Notes under the pieces: model-generated
Told to the model about the DNA's origin: nothing
The model's input: only the letters and a program-made list of their open reading frames with translations
Database searches by the model: none
Origin: an uncultured Verrucomicrobia subdivision 3 bacterium
GTDB lineage: Bacteria; Verrucomicrobiota; Verrucomicrobiia; Limisphaerales; UBA11358
NCBI GenBank assembly: GCA_903870815.1
Contig: CAIQEI010000170.1
Span: 1 to 40,381, forward strand
Length of the DNA: 40,381 nucleotides
Reading direction: 5' to 3'
Shown here: piece after piece, positions 32,313 to 40,282 of the stretch
Position numbering within the stretch: the first letter of the stretch is position 1
How the letters are laid out: every line of letters starts with the position of its first letter
Made by a program: the position numbers and the translations under genes

Positions 32313-33371
32313 TCAGATCAGCTTCGTCGCCGTCGCCATGACTTCCGCGACGGTCACGGACGCCATGCACGCCAGCAGTTCTTCGCGTGTGCCCTTGATG
32401 TCGCCGCCGTCGTAGCGGTAAAAATCCAGCCCGCGTCCCCCCACCGCCGGATTTTTGATCAGCGTGAACGCATTGCCATATGGCTCGATCGGCTTGTTCC
32501 AGGTCGGCGTTTCGATGACCATTTGCGCGGGAACCTTCATGGCGGCGGCGACGTGCATCAGCGCCGTGTCCACGCTCAAAAATGCCCCCGCCCGGCGCAG
32601 CAGCGCTGCCGCCTGCCGCAGGTTTCGCGTCGGTGGGAAAATGGCCCCGGCTAGCGCCGTGCGGATGGTTTCGTGGCTAGCCGCCTCCTCCGGGCCGCCG
32701 AAAAATAGGATGGGAATATCCTTCCGCCAGGCTTGCAAACGCCGCGACAGTTCAATGAAATTTTCCAGCGGCCAGCGGCGCAACGCCAGGTTCTTAGTGC
32801 CGCCGGAACCAACGTGGAGGCCCAGCCATTTTTTGCCGGCCAATCCGGAGCGCGCCAGAAAATCGTCCGCCCATTTTTGCTCCGCCGGCGTCAGGAACAA
32901 TTCCAATTCATGCGCCGCCAATTTTGGTTGCGCGCCAATCAGCGGCAGCACCGCCAGGTTGTTTTCCGCCGCGTGCAGGTTGTAATCCTGCGGCAGGGTG
33001 CCAGTGACCAGCCAGCGGTCCAGCCAGTTGAAGCACTCGTACTCGTGGCTGAGGCGCACCTGAGCGCCCGCCAACCATGCCGCCAGCCGATAATGAATCC
33101 GGCTCTGGGGATGCGTGTTTATGGAAAGTTGGTAGCCTTCGCGCCGCAGCGACCAGAGAAATTTCAGCGCCTCCGGTTTGCCGCATTTCATCAGGTTTTT
33201 CTGGAACACGTGGTTGACGTGCGGATTGTGCTCCAGCAAATCCTTCGCGCCGGGCCACATCACCAGCGCGTCGATCGTCGCGACGGGAAAATTCAGGCGT
33301 AGTTCGTGCAACAGCGGCGTGGCGAACAGCGTGTCGCCGATGCCCGCGAGCGAAATGACGAGAATCTTCAT
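32313..33371 (-). CDS. GT9 family glycosyltransferase (heptosyltransferase-like)
   Basis: 352 residues, the length of WaaC/WaaF-type enzymes. 'ILVISLAGIGDTLFATPLLHEL' is the GT9 N-terminal signature (G-x-x-GD-x-x-x-x-TP). The C-terminal donor-binding half has 'WLGLHVGSGGTKNLALRRWP' and 'AGAFLSVDTALMHVAAAMKVP' (D-T-x-x-x-H-x-A-A). GT9 enzymes use ADP-heptose, or related nucleotide sugars, to build the LPS core or surface glycans at the inner membrane. Placed next to heptose genes, it is the likely consumer of the nucleotide-heptose. Whether it prefers ADP- or GDP-heptose is not visible. Confidence 0.88.
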   Translation of the reverse strand: MKILVISLAGIGDTLFATPLLHELRLNFPVATIDALVMWPGAKDLLEHNPHVNHVFQKNLMKCGKPEALKFLWSLRREGYQLSINTHPQSRIHYRLAAWLAGAQVRLSHEYECFNWLDRWLVTGTLPQDYNLHAAENNLAVLPLIGAQPKLAAHELELFLTPAEQKWADDFLARSGLAGKKWLGLHVGSGGTKNLALRRWPLENFIELSRRLQAWRKDIPILFFGGPEEAASHETIRTALAGAIFPPTRNLRQAAALLRRAGAFLSVDTALMHVAAAMKVPAQMVIETPTWNKPIEPYGNAFTLIKNPAVGGRGLDFYRYDGGDIKGTREELLACMASVTVAEVMATATKLI

Positions 33372-33397
33372 GGCGCAAAGCGGAATGCGGAAAGCGG

Positions 33398-33452
33398 AAT
33401 GCGAAAACCAAAGCGGTCAAATTTCCGCTTTCCGCCTTCCGGTTTTCGCATT
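33398..33452. repeat. Intergenic inverted repeat between rfaE2-like and GT9 genes
   Basis: 'aatgcgaaaacc' (33398-33409) and 'ggttttcgcatt' (33441-33452) are perfect 12-bp inverse arms, with an inner 7-bp pair 'aaagcgg'/'ccgcttt'. The flank also repeats 'gcggaatgcg'. It fills the 88-base gap between two co-directional genes. Confidence 0.7.
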
Positions 33453-33459
33453 TTCTGCG

Positions 33460-33945
33460 TCACAGTTTCGAGATTTTTTCCAGCAAACCCGTCGTGGACT
33501 TGCCGGGCACGAACGGAACCAGAATGATTTTCCCGCCCGCGGACTCCACCGCGCGGCGCTCGTCCTGGTTCAAGGTTTCCAGAGTATAATCGCCGCCTTT
33601 GACATAAATATCTGGTTGCGCGGCGGCGAGAAATTTTGTGGCCGTCGTGTCGGTGAAGATGCAGACGCCGTCCACGCTCTGGAGCGCGGCCAGCACGGCA
33701 GCGCGATCGGACTCGGAATTCACCGGGCGGCCCGCGCCTTTCAGACCGCGCACCGCCGCGTCGCTGTTCACGCCGAGGAGTAGGGCGTCGCCGAAATTCC
33801 GAGCGTTCTCCAGATAGGTGACGTGGCCGAGGTGCAGCAGGTCAAAACAGCCGTTGGTGACAACGAGTTTTTTGCCGCTGGCGCGAATTTTATTTCGCCA
33901 GACCGGCAACTGGTCCCACGCGATGAGTTTGTCGCGGAAATTCAT
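33460..33945 (-). CDS. rfaE2: D-glycero-beta-D-manno-heptose 1-phosphate adenylyltransferase (RfaE2/HldE C-terminal type)
   Basis: 161 residues, a stand-alone version of the HldE C-terminal domain. The cytidylyltransferase-like fold is shown by 'VVTNGCFDLLHLGHVTYLENAR' (HxGH motif), 'LLLGVNSDAAVRGLKGAGRPV', 'VCIFTDTTATKFL' and 'IYVKGGDYTLETL', with 'FVPGKSTTGLLEKI' (usual G-x-STT). It joins AMP from ATP to heptose beta-1-phosphate to give ADP-heptose. No HldA-type heptose kinase is in the window, so its partner kinase must be elsewhere, or the pathway is mixed. The start at 33945 lies 51 bases from the miaB stop, so the genes are co-directional. Confidence 0.92.
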   Translation of the reverse strand: MNFRDKLIAWDQLPVWRNKIRASGKKLVVTNGCFDLLHLGHVTYLENARNFGDALLLGVNSDAAVRGLKGAGRPVNSESDRAAVLAALQSVDGVCIFTDTTATKFLAAAQPDIYVKGGDYTLETLNQDERRAVESAGGKIILVPFVPGKSTTGLLEKISKL

Positions 33946-33996
33946 GCCGCCATTCTGCCCGCGCCGGAAAGAATGGCAACGCTTTTGCCGCGTGCC

Positions 33997-35349
33997 TTAC
34001 AAATTCACCACCGCCGGGTCGCCGTAGAGGGTGAAGGACCCGGTGCGCTCGATCTTCACGTCCATGAGCTGCCCCTGATGCCGGGCGCTGCCGTCGAATA
34101 GCACGATGCGGTTGCAGCGCGTGCGCCCGGTGTAGCGCGCTGCGTTTTTCTTGCTCGGTCCTTCCACCAAAATCTCCACCTGTCGTCCGATGAAGGCGTC
34201 GTATTTGAGTGCAGCGATTTCGTTGACGAGATTGAGCAGCCGCTCGTTGCGTTCCTCGCGGATCTCTAGCGGCACCTGGTCGGGCATGCCGGCGGCGGGT
34301 GTGTCGCGGCGCGGCGAGTATTTGAAGATATAGGCGTTGTCGAACTGCACCTCACGGCAGAGCGAGAGGGTCAGTTCAAAGTCCTCCTCCGTCTCGCCCG
34401 GAAAGCCGACAATAATGTCCGTGGTGATGCCAATGGCCGGCTTGGCGCGGCGCAGTTTCTCGACGATGCCGAGAAACTTTTCTCGGGTGTAGCCGCGGTG
34501 CATCTGTTTCAGGATGCGGTCGCTGCCGCTTTGCAGCGGGAGGTGCGCGCTCTCGCACAATTTCGGCAGGCGCGCGTAAGCCGCGACCAGATCGTCGCCG
34601 TAACCTTTCGGGTGCGGCGAAGTGAAACGGATGCGTTCCAGCCCGTCAATCTCGTGAACAGCGTCGAGCAGTTGGACGAAGCCGGATTTGCCGTCGAGCG
34701 CGGGGATATCGCGTCGGCCGAAGCTCGTGACAATCTGTCCCAGCAGGGTTATTTCCCGGACGCCGCGCGCGACCAGTTCGCGGCATTCGGCGACGATGTC
34801 GGGAATGGTGCGGCTGCGCTCCTCGCCGCGGGTGGCGGGGACGATGCAGAACGTGCAATGCTGGTTGCAGCCCTGCATGATGCTGACAAACGCGGACACG
34901 GATGTCTTCGCGCTGCCGTTGAGCAGATGTTCGCGGATGGTCGCCTCGCTCTTGGCTTCGGCGGCGACGTCCACGATCTTGTCGCGCTTGCCGGCAAGCA
35001 GTTCGTCGAGATATTCCGCTGCCCGGTGAAATTTCTGCGTGCCGAGCACCAGATCCACGTCCGGCAGTTGGTCGATGAGCTCCCGGCCCCGGCTCTGCGC
35101 CATGCAACCCATGAACCCGACAATCTGGTCGCGCTTCTCGCTGCGCGCCGTGCCTACGAGGTTGCGCATCTTGTTGATCGCCTTCTGCTCGGCAAAATCG
35201 CGCACGCTGCACGTGTTCAGCAGCACCACGTCCGCGGCGGACTCCGACTTCGCGAGCGAATAGCCCTTGGCGACGAGCTGCGCGGCGACGGCTTCGCTGT
35301 CGCGCTCGTTCATCTGGCAACCGTAAGTTTTTATGTAAACGCTCGGCAT
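33997..35349 (-). CDS. miaB: tRNA-2-methylthio-N6-dimethylallyladenosine synthase
   Basis: 450 residues, the normal MiaB length. The N-terminal UPF0004 domain has three conserved cysteines ('KTYGCQMNERDSE', 'LLNTCSVRDFAEQKA', 'GFMGCMAQSRG') that hold one Fe-S cluster. The radical-SAM core has CxxxCxxC in 'QGCNQHCTFCIVPATRGEERSR', and the C-terminal TRAM domain ends 'GSFTLYGDPAVVNL'. The enzyme adds a methylthio group to i6A37 of tRNAs reading UNN codons. It is a housekeeping gene and not functionally tied to the heptose locus. It is divergent from the small YdcH-like gene. Confidence 0.95.
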   Translation of the reverse strand: MPSVYIKTYGCQMNERDSEAVAAQLVAKGYSLAKSESAADVVLLNTCSVRDFAEQKAINKMRNLVGTARSEKRDQIVGFMGCMAQSRGRELIDQLPDVDLVLGTQKFHRAAEYLDELLAGKRDKIVDVAAEAKSEATIREHLLNGSAKTSVSAFVSIMQGCNQHCTFCIVPATRGEERSRTIPDIVAECRELVARGVREITLLGQIVTSFGRRDIPALDGKSGFVQLLDAVHEIDGLERIRFTSPHPKGYGDDLVAAYARLPKLCESAHLPLQSGSDRILKQMHRGYTREKFLGIVEKLRRAKPAIGITTDIIVGFPGETEEDFELTLSLCREVQFDNAYIFKYSPRRDTPAAGMPDQVPLEIREERNERLLNLVNEIAALKYDAFIGRQVEILVEGPSKKNAARYTGRTRCNRIVLFDGSARHQGQLMDVKIERTGSFTLYGDPAVVNL

Positions 35350-35538
35350 GGTTCGAGAGGAAATCAGGTTAATTCATCCCGGCCGTCTTGGAAAGGCGGC
35401 AGTGCGGCCACTCGCCGCCCGAAATATTTCGCAAAATAGGACTGGCAATTTCGCTGCCCCTGCGCTTAATTGCCGGCAGGTCATGAGAGCAGCAACCACA
35501 GTTCAACGACCGTCAACCTTCAACCTGGAGGACTTCCA

Positions 35539-35793
35539 ATGGACTTGCATCACCCGTTCGTAAAAGAGTTCCCGGCGCATCGCGAAACCATCCGCTCGCT
35601 CAAGCTGGCAGACGGCAAATTTCGCGCGGCGTTCGAAGAGTATCACCAAGTGGACGACGAAATCTGCCGTATCGAGGAGGACGTCGAGTTCGCCACCGAC
35701 CAGCAGATTGATGAATTGAAATTCAAGCGCGCGAAGCTCAAGGACGCGCTTTACGCCGCCGTGCAGAAGCGCGAGGCGGCGGTGGTTCATTAA
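35539..35793 (+). CDS. YdcH-like small protein (DUF465)
   Basis: 84 residues from the ATG at 35539, preceded by 'ctggagg' at good spacing. The longer track start (35470) lacks such a site. The sequence 'HHPFVKEFPAHRETIRSLK' and 'FRAAFEEYHQVDDEICRIEE' followed by 'KFKRAKLKDALYAAVQ' fits the DUF465/YdcH family, a short helical, coiled-coil-prone protein of unknown role. It is a single gene, ended by the terminator at 35890. Confidence 0.85.
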   Translation: MDLHHPFVKEFPAHRETIRSLKLADGKFRAAFEEYHQVDDEICRIEEDVEFATDQQIDELKFKRAKLKDALYAAVQKREAAVVH

Positions 35794-35889
35794 ATTTCAA
35801 ACCGCGGAACCGCCCGATGGTTATTGGCGGGAAGGCGATGATTCATCGCCGCCAAGCGAGTTCACCCGTTCGACTGAAATCCATGAATT

Positions 35890-35930
35890 ACCCGGTTGCG
35901 ACCGTGCTTCGCAGCCGGGTGTTTCATTTT
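35890..35930. terminator. Rho-independent terminator between convergent genes
   Basis: A 12-bp stem, 'acccggttgcga' with 'tcgcagccgggt' (one G-U pair), a 7-nt loop, then 'gtttcattttt' on the plus strand. It lies ~97 bases after the YdcH-like gene and 16 bases after the stop of the convergent EF-G-like gene. A second hairpin ('ggcgatga'/'tcatcgcc') is nearby at ~35834-35850. The T-run favours use on the plus strand; it may also serve the minus strand less well. Confidence 0.75.
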
Positions 35931-35935
35931 TGGGT

Positions 35936-38035
35936 TCAGTGGGAACCGTGATTTTCGTGGTTCGCCTTCCGTTGGACGGCCTCGGCGATGACTTTTTCGG
36001 CGGCGTCGCGCGGCATTTCCTCGTAATGGCTGAAGGCCTCGGTGTGGACACCGGCCCCGCCGGTCAGCGAACGGAGCGTGCTGGAGTAGTGATACAGCTC
36101 CGCCGACGGCACGCTGGCCTTGATGACCTGGAACGCGCCCTCCGCCTCAATGCCGAGAATGTTTCCGCGCCGCGATGACAAGTCGCCCATGACTTTGCCC
36201 ATGAAAGCTTCCGGCACTTGGATCTCAACCGTCTCAATCGGCTCCAGCAACAGCGGCTTGGCGGCGGTGAAAGCCTCCTTGAACGCGAAGTAGCCGGCGA
36301 TCTGAAACGCGATGTCCTTGGAATCCACCGGGTGCATCTTGCCGTCGTAGAAATCAATCTTCACGTCGGTCACGCGGCAGCCGGCGAGGACGCCTTCGGT
36401 GCAAACCTGGTGCACGCCCTTCTCGACGGACGGCACGAAATTGCGGTCCACGTTCTGCCCGACGAGCGACTGGGTGAACTCCACGCCGGTGTCGCGCGGG
36501 CGGGGTTCAACGCGCATCCAGACTTCGGCGAACTGGCCCGCGCCGCCGGTCTGTTTTTTGTAGCGATACTTTGATTCGCCCTTGCCCTTGATCGTCTCGC
36601 GGTATTTCACGCGCGGTTCGGCCAGCTCCACGTGGACGTTGTGACGGCGGCGCAGCCGGTCGGCGATGACCTCCAGGTGCAGTTCGCCCTGGGCGGAAAG
36701 GATCGTCTGGTGCAGTTCGCCGTCCACGACGTAAAGGAACGTCGGGTCCTCCTCATGCAGCGCCGCGAGGCCCGTGGCGATCTTGTCCTCCTCGCCCTTC
36801 ACCTTGGCCACCAGTGCGGCGTGGATGTTCGGCTTGGGATAAACCACCTTGGGCAGCGTCACGGGATGTTTTGGCGAGCACAGCGTGTTGCCGGTGTGCG
36901 TGTCCTTAAGCTTCACCACCGCGCCGATATCGCCCGCGCCGAGCGCGTGGACCGGCTCGCGGTTCTGGCCGTTGAGCAGGAAAATCTGGCCGACACGCTC
37001 CGTGACCTTGCGGTCGCTGTTGAATAAATCCGTGCCGGTGGTCACCGTGCCGGAATACACGCGGAAAAACGACAGCTCGCCGAAGTGCGCCTCGGACATC
37101 GTCTTGAAGATGTAGGCCACGGTCTCGGCGCTGTCGAGTTTGACCTCGGTTTCGCCGCCGTTCGCATCGATCGCCGGTACGTTTTTGCGATCCACCGGCG
37201 ACGAGCCGTATTTGGCGATAAAATCCATCAGGCGCGCGACGCCGATATTTTTTTCCGCCGAGACGGCGAAGAGCGGGATGAACAATTGCTTCTGCACCGC
37301 CGCGTGGATGCCGGCGCGGAACTCTTCCTCCGACAAGGTGCCCTGGTCAAAATATTTGCTCATCAGCGTGTCGTCGGATTCGGCGATGTGCTCGATCAGT
37401 TCGCGGTGCAGCGTTTTCACCTTTTCGCCGAGTTCGCCGGTGGCGGGTTCCTCCGTGTATTTGCCGGAGCCGTCGGTGGCGTAGGTGACGATCTCATTCC
37501 GCAGCACATCGAGCGTGCGGTTGAAGCCGGGGCCGGCGTTCACCGGCACGCTCAAGGGGAAGACGTGCCGCCCGAAATGTTCCTGCGCGCCTTTCAGCAC
37601 CGCGTCGAAATCCACATGTTCCCGGTCCAGGGCATTCACCACGATCATTTTCGGGATGCCGTAGCCGGAGGCGTAGTTCCATACGCGGTCGGTGCCCACG
37701 CCCAGACCGTGCTGCGCATGGATGACGACCATCGCAAAATCGCCGACGCGCAGCGCGCCCAAGCCTTCGCTGATGAAGTCGAGATAACCGGGCGTGTCGA
37801 TCAGGTTGAACTTCCTGCCCGCCCACTCGGTGTGCATCAGCGTGGCGGAGACGGAGATCTGCCGCTGCTTCTCGCTGACGTGATAATCGGACACCGTCGT
37901 GCCGTCGGCGATGTTGCCCAGGCGCGAGATCATCCCCGCGCAGCGAAGCATCGCCTCGCTCAACAGCGTTTTGCCGGACGAGGCGTGGCCGACGATGGCG
38001 AAGTTGCGGATGTCCGCGGGCAGGTAGGTTTTCAT
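35936..38035 (-). CDS. Elongation factor G-like GTPase (EF-G-2 type)
   Basis: 699 residues with the five-domain EF-G plan: G domain (~8-275), domain II (~300-385), III (~400-475), IV (~480-600) and V (~600-685). The P-loop is 'IVGHASSGKTLLSEAML', G3 is 'LIDTPGYLDF' and the G4 motif reads 'VVNALDREH', where NKxD is expected (Lys to Ala). This, plus GHASSGKT in place of AHIDAGKT, places it with the EF-G-2/FusA2-like paralogues rather than the main FusA. Domain IV has 'YRYKKQTGGAGQFAEVW'. A role in translation under special conditions is assumed from family; studied EF-G-2 proteins vary. No str-operon neighbours (rpsL, rpsG, tuf) are present, which agrees with a paralogue. Confidence 0.88.
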   Translation of the reverse strand: MKTYLPADIRNFAIVGHASSGKTLLSEAMLRCAGMISRLGNIADGTTVSDYHVSEKQRQISVSATLMHTEWAGRKFNLIDTPGYLDFISEGLGALRVGDFAMVVIHAQHGLGVGTDRVWNYASGYGIPKMIVVNALDREHVDFDAVLKGAQEHFGRHVFPLSVPVNAGPGFNRTLDVLRNEIVTYATDGSGKYTEEPATGELGEKVKTLHRELIEHIAESDDTLMSKYFDQGTLSEEEFRAGIHAAVQKQLFIPLFAVSAEKNIGVARLMDFIAKYGSSPVDRKNVPAIDANGGETEVKLDSAETVAYIFKTMSEAHFGELSFFRVYSGTVTTGTDLFNSDRKVTERVGQIFLLNGQNREPVHALGAGDIGAVVKLKDTHTGNTLCSPKHPVTLPKVVYPKPNIHAALVAKVKGEEDKIATGLAALHEEDPTFLYVVDGELHQTILSAQGELHLEVIADRLRRRHNVHVELAEPRVKYRETIKGKGESKYRYKKQTGGAGQFAEVWMRVEPRPRDTGVEFTQSLVGQNVDRNFVPSVEKGVHQVCTEGVLAGCRVTDVKIDFYDGKMHPVDSKDIAFQIAGYFAFKEAFTAAKPLLLEPIETVEIQVPEAFMGKVMGDLSSRRGNILGIEAEGAFQVIKASVPSAELYHYSSTLRSLTGGAGVHTEAFSHYEEMPRDAAEKVIAEAVQRKANHENHGSH

Positions 38036-38196
38036 AAGCCGGATTCACATAAGGTTGCTGATTTCCGTTCGGGGATTATGACTGCCGGCATTTCAAACCC
38101 AATCGGCCCTGTTTGGCAAGTGCAATTTAACCCCCGCTTTTCGCAACACGCTTGCGGGCGGGCGCGGAAAGGGTATTTTAGCGAACCGGTAACGGC

Positions 38197-39831
38197 ATGG
38201 AAAACGGACCCTTAAAGATATTGCTGATCAGCAGCGACAAGGAAATGGCGCAGCACGTCAACGACTTGCTCCTCTGCGCCGGCAACGAAGTGCAGGTGAC
38301 CGTGGAGGCGTCCGCCGACGCGGGGCTGGCCATGGTCGCCACCAACACCTTCCACACCATCCTGTTTGAGATCGCGCAGGCCAACACCGCGGCGCTATTC
38401 CAGATCACCTCCCTCACCACCAAAGCGCCGCAGCAGCCGGTCATCGTCATCGGGCCGGACGAGAATGAGCAGTTCCTGGCCGAAGCCGTCTACAGCGGCG
38501 CGCAGGATTACCTCGGGCGCGAACAATTGGCGGCCGCCACCCTGCGGCATGCCATTCATTGCTCCATGGCGCGACAGCAGGAGCGCGTCGCCCTCGTTGA
38601 GGAAAAGGAGAATTACTTCGGCCTCGTCGACCACCTGGTGGAAGGCATCTTCCGCACCACGCCCGGCGGCCATTACCTGCTGGCGAACGTCGCGCTCGCC
38701 CGCATCTACGGCTACGACTCGCCGGTGGAGCTGATGGCCAGCATCAAGGACATCGCCGACAGCCTTTACGTCGAGCACGGCCGCCGCGAGGAATTCATCC
38801 GGCTCATGCAGGAGAACGACACCTTGAGCGGCTTCGAATCCAAGATCTTCCGCAAAGACGGCACCATCATTTGGATCGCCGAGAATTGCCGCGCCGTCCG
38901 CGACGGCCAGGGCCGACTGCTCTACTACGAAGGCACCGTCGAGGACATCTCCGAGCGCAAGCGCGCCGAGGAGCAGATCCGGCGCGCCACCGGCGAGCTC
39001 TCCCGCAGCCGCGAGGAACTGCGCACCAAGAACGCCCTCATGGAGGAAAACCTCCGCACCGCCCGCGAAATCCAGCTCACCATGCTCCCGCAGCAATACC
39101 CGAGCTTTCCCAGCGACGCGCCGGCCGGACAGAGCGCCTTCCAGTTCGTCCACCGCTACGAGCCGACCGAATCCGTCAGCGGCGACTTCTTCAGCATCTC
39201 CCCCATCTCCGACACCGAAGTGGGCGTGTTCATCTGCGATGTCACCGGCCACGGCGTCCGCGCCGCGCTCGTCACCGCCATGATCCGCGCGCTGGCGGAG
39301 GAGCTCAAGCCGCTAGCGCGCGACCCCGGCAGTTTTCTCCGCAAACTGAACAGCGACCTCTGCAGCATCCTGAAAAACACCGGCTCGCCCATGCTCACCA
39401 CCGGGTTTTACGCCGTGGCCGACAGCCGCACCGGCCTGCTCCGCTTTGCCAACGCCGGCCATCCCAAGCCGCTGCTCCTGCGCCGCTCCGCCGGCCGGGT
39501 GGAACCCCTCGCCAACGCCGCCGGCCGCGGCCAGCCCGCGCTCGGCCTGTTTGAAGACCCGGCCTACACCACCAGCGAGACCACCCTGACCCCCGGCGAT
39601 TTCCTGATGCTCTTCACCGACGGCCTGTACGAAGTGCAGGGCCAGAACGAGGAACTCTACTCGCAGGAACGGCTGACCCTCGACGTGAAAAGCCTGCTCA
39701 CCCATCCGCCGGGCATCCTCTTTGACGAACTGCTGGAAGTCATCCGCGCCTTTGCCGTCAGCGGCGAATTTGACGACGACGTCTGCCTCGTGGGCATGGA
39801 TTACCTCGGCCTGCCGGCGGCCAAGGCGTGA
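38197..39831 (+). CDS. Pseudo-receiver / PAS / SpoIIE-type PP2C phosphatase
   Basis: 544 residues. N-terminal receiver-like domain (~5-125, 'ILLISSDKEMAQHVNDLL'), PAS domain (~138-260, 'GLVDHLVEGIFRTTPGG', ending in 'VEDISERKRAEEQI'), a coiled-coil linker (~262-300), then a SpoIIE/RsbU phosphatase domain (~310-540) with 'TESVSGDFFSIS', 'FICDVTGHGVRAALVT', 'RFANAGHPKPLLL', 'MLFTDGLYE' and 'DDDVCLVGM' (metal-binding Asp residues kept). Such proteins dephosphorylate anti-sigma antagonists in partner-switching pathways. The receiver has Glu at the usual phospho-Asp place ('HTILFEIAQ'), Gly for the Thr/Ser, and Arg for the Lys ('DYLGREQ'), so it is unlikely to be phosphorylated normally. No STAS or RsbW gene is nearby. 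Confidence 0.9.
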   Translation: MENGPLKILLISSDKEMAQHVNDLLLCAGNEVQVTVEASADAGLAMVATNTFHTILFEIAQANTAALFQITSLTTKAPQQPVIVIGPDENEQFLAEAVYSGAQDYLGREQLAAATLRHAIHCSMARQQERVALVEEKENYFGLVDHLVEGIFRTTPGGHYLLANVALARIYGYDSPVELMASIKDIADSLYVEHGRREEFIRLMQENDTLSGFESKIFRKDGTIIWIAENCRAVRDGQGRLLYYEGTVEDISERKRAEEQIRRATGELSRSREELRTKNALMEENLRTAREIQLTMLPQQYPSFPSDAPAGQSAFQFVHRYEPTESVSGDFFSISPISDTEVGVFICDVTGHGVRAALVTAMIRALAEELKPLARDPGSFLRKLNSDLCSILKNTGSPMLTTGFYAVADSRTGLLRFANAGHPKPLLLRRSAGRVEPLANAAGRGQPALGLFEDPAYTTSETTLTPGDFLMLFTDGLYEVQGQNEELYSQERLTLDVKSLLTHPPGILFDELLEVIRAFAVSGEFDDDVCLVGMDYLGLPAAKA

Positions 39832-40050
39832 AGCGCCTGCCTGGTTTAATCTTCAATTCCTCCCCATCCTGATTCGAATCCTTGCAGTCTGGATTGGCTG
39901 AACGACGCCTGTCCTACGACAATCAATGTAAAGCCTTTCGTTTCTTGCGAGCCCGATTCGTTTTGGCGGCGGCTGGACCGGAAAAATCACGGCGCGGCAG
40001 GCGAAAGCCTTCCGCGCCCTTCCATGTTCACAAATTAATCCGGGAAACGC
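39832..40050. other. Short non-coding interval
   Basis: 219 bases downstream of the phosphatase gene. No gene or strong terminator is seen; the ORF at 39882-40070 has no recognisable content. Confidence 0.4.
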
Positions 40051-40269
40051 TCAGTCGGTTTTCAGATTAACACGTCTCTGCTTCTGTCTGACCCGATTAA
40101 TGGCGTAAGCAATAATGGCTGCATACGCAACCATGATGCAATAATGACCAACCGAAAAGAAATGAGCGTCGCTGTCGAGCGCCAACCAGACTGCCGATGC
40201 AGGCGATAGATAAAGGCCGGAAAGCCACCATACCAATGTCGTGACTGGGAGATACTGACGTGACTTCAC
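40051..40269 (-). CDS. Small membrane protein of unknown function, possibly 5' truncated by an IS
   Basis: 72 residues from a GTG start, with two likely membrane helices ('TTLVWWLSGLYLSPASAVWLA' shortened, and 'YCIMVAYAAIIAYAI') and a basic tail ('NRVRQKQRR'). The family is not recognised. The frame stays open upstream to ~40293, past the likely left end of the insertion sequence, so the original gene may have been longer and cut by the insertion. It could also be a pseudogene. Confidence 0.45.
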   Translation of the reverse strand: MKSRQYLPVTTLVWWLSGLYLSPASAVWLALDSDAHFFSVGHYCIMVAYAAIIAYAINRVRQKQRRVNLKTD

Positions 40270-40282
40270 TTTTTCGGGCCAC

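Noticed and set aside
37085-38215. 376-codon plus-strand ORF opposite the EF-G-like gene
   Set aside because: Antisense shadow; the minus strand has clear GTPase and EF-G domain motifs.
39868-39890. 'attcgaatcc' resembling a tRNA T-loop
   Set aside because: No flanking 5-bp T-stem, acceptor stem or anticodon arm could be built around it.
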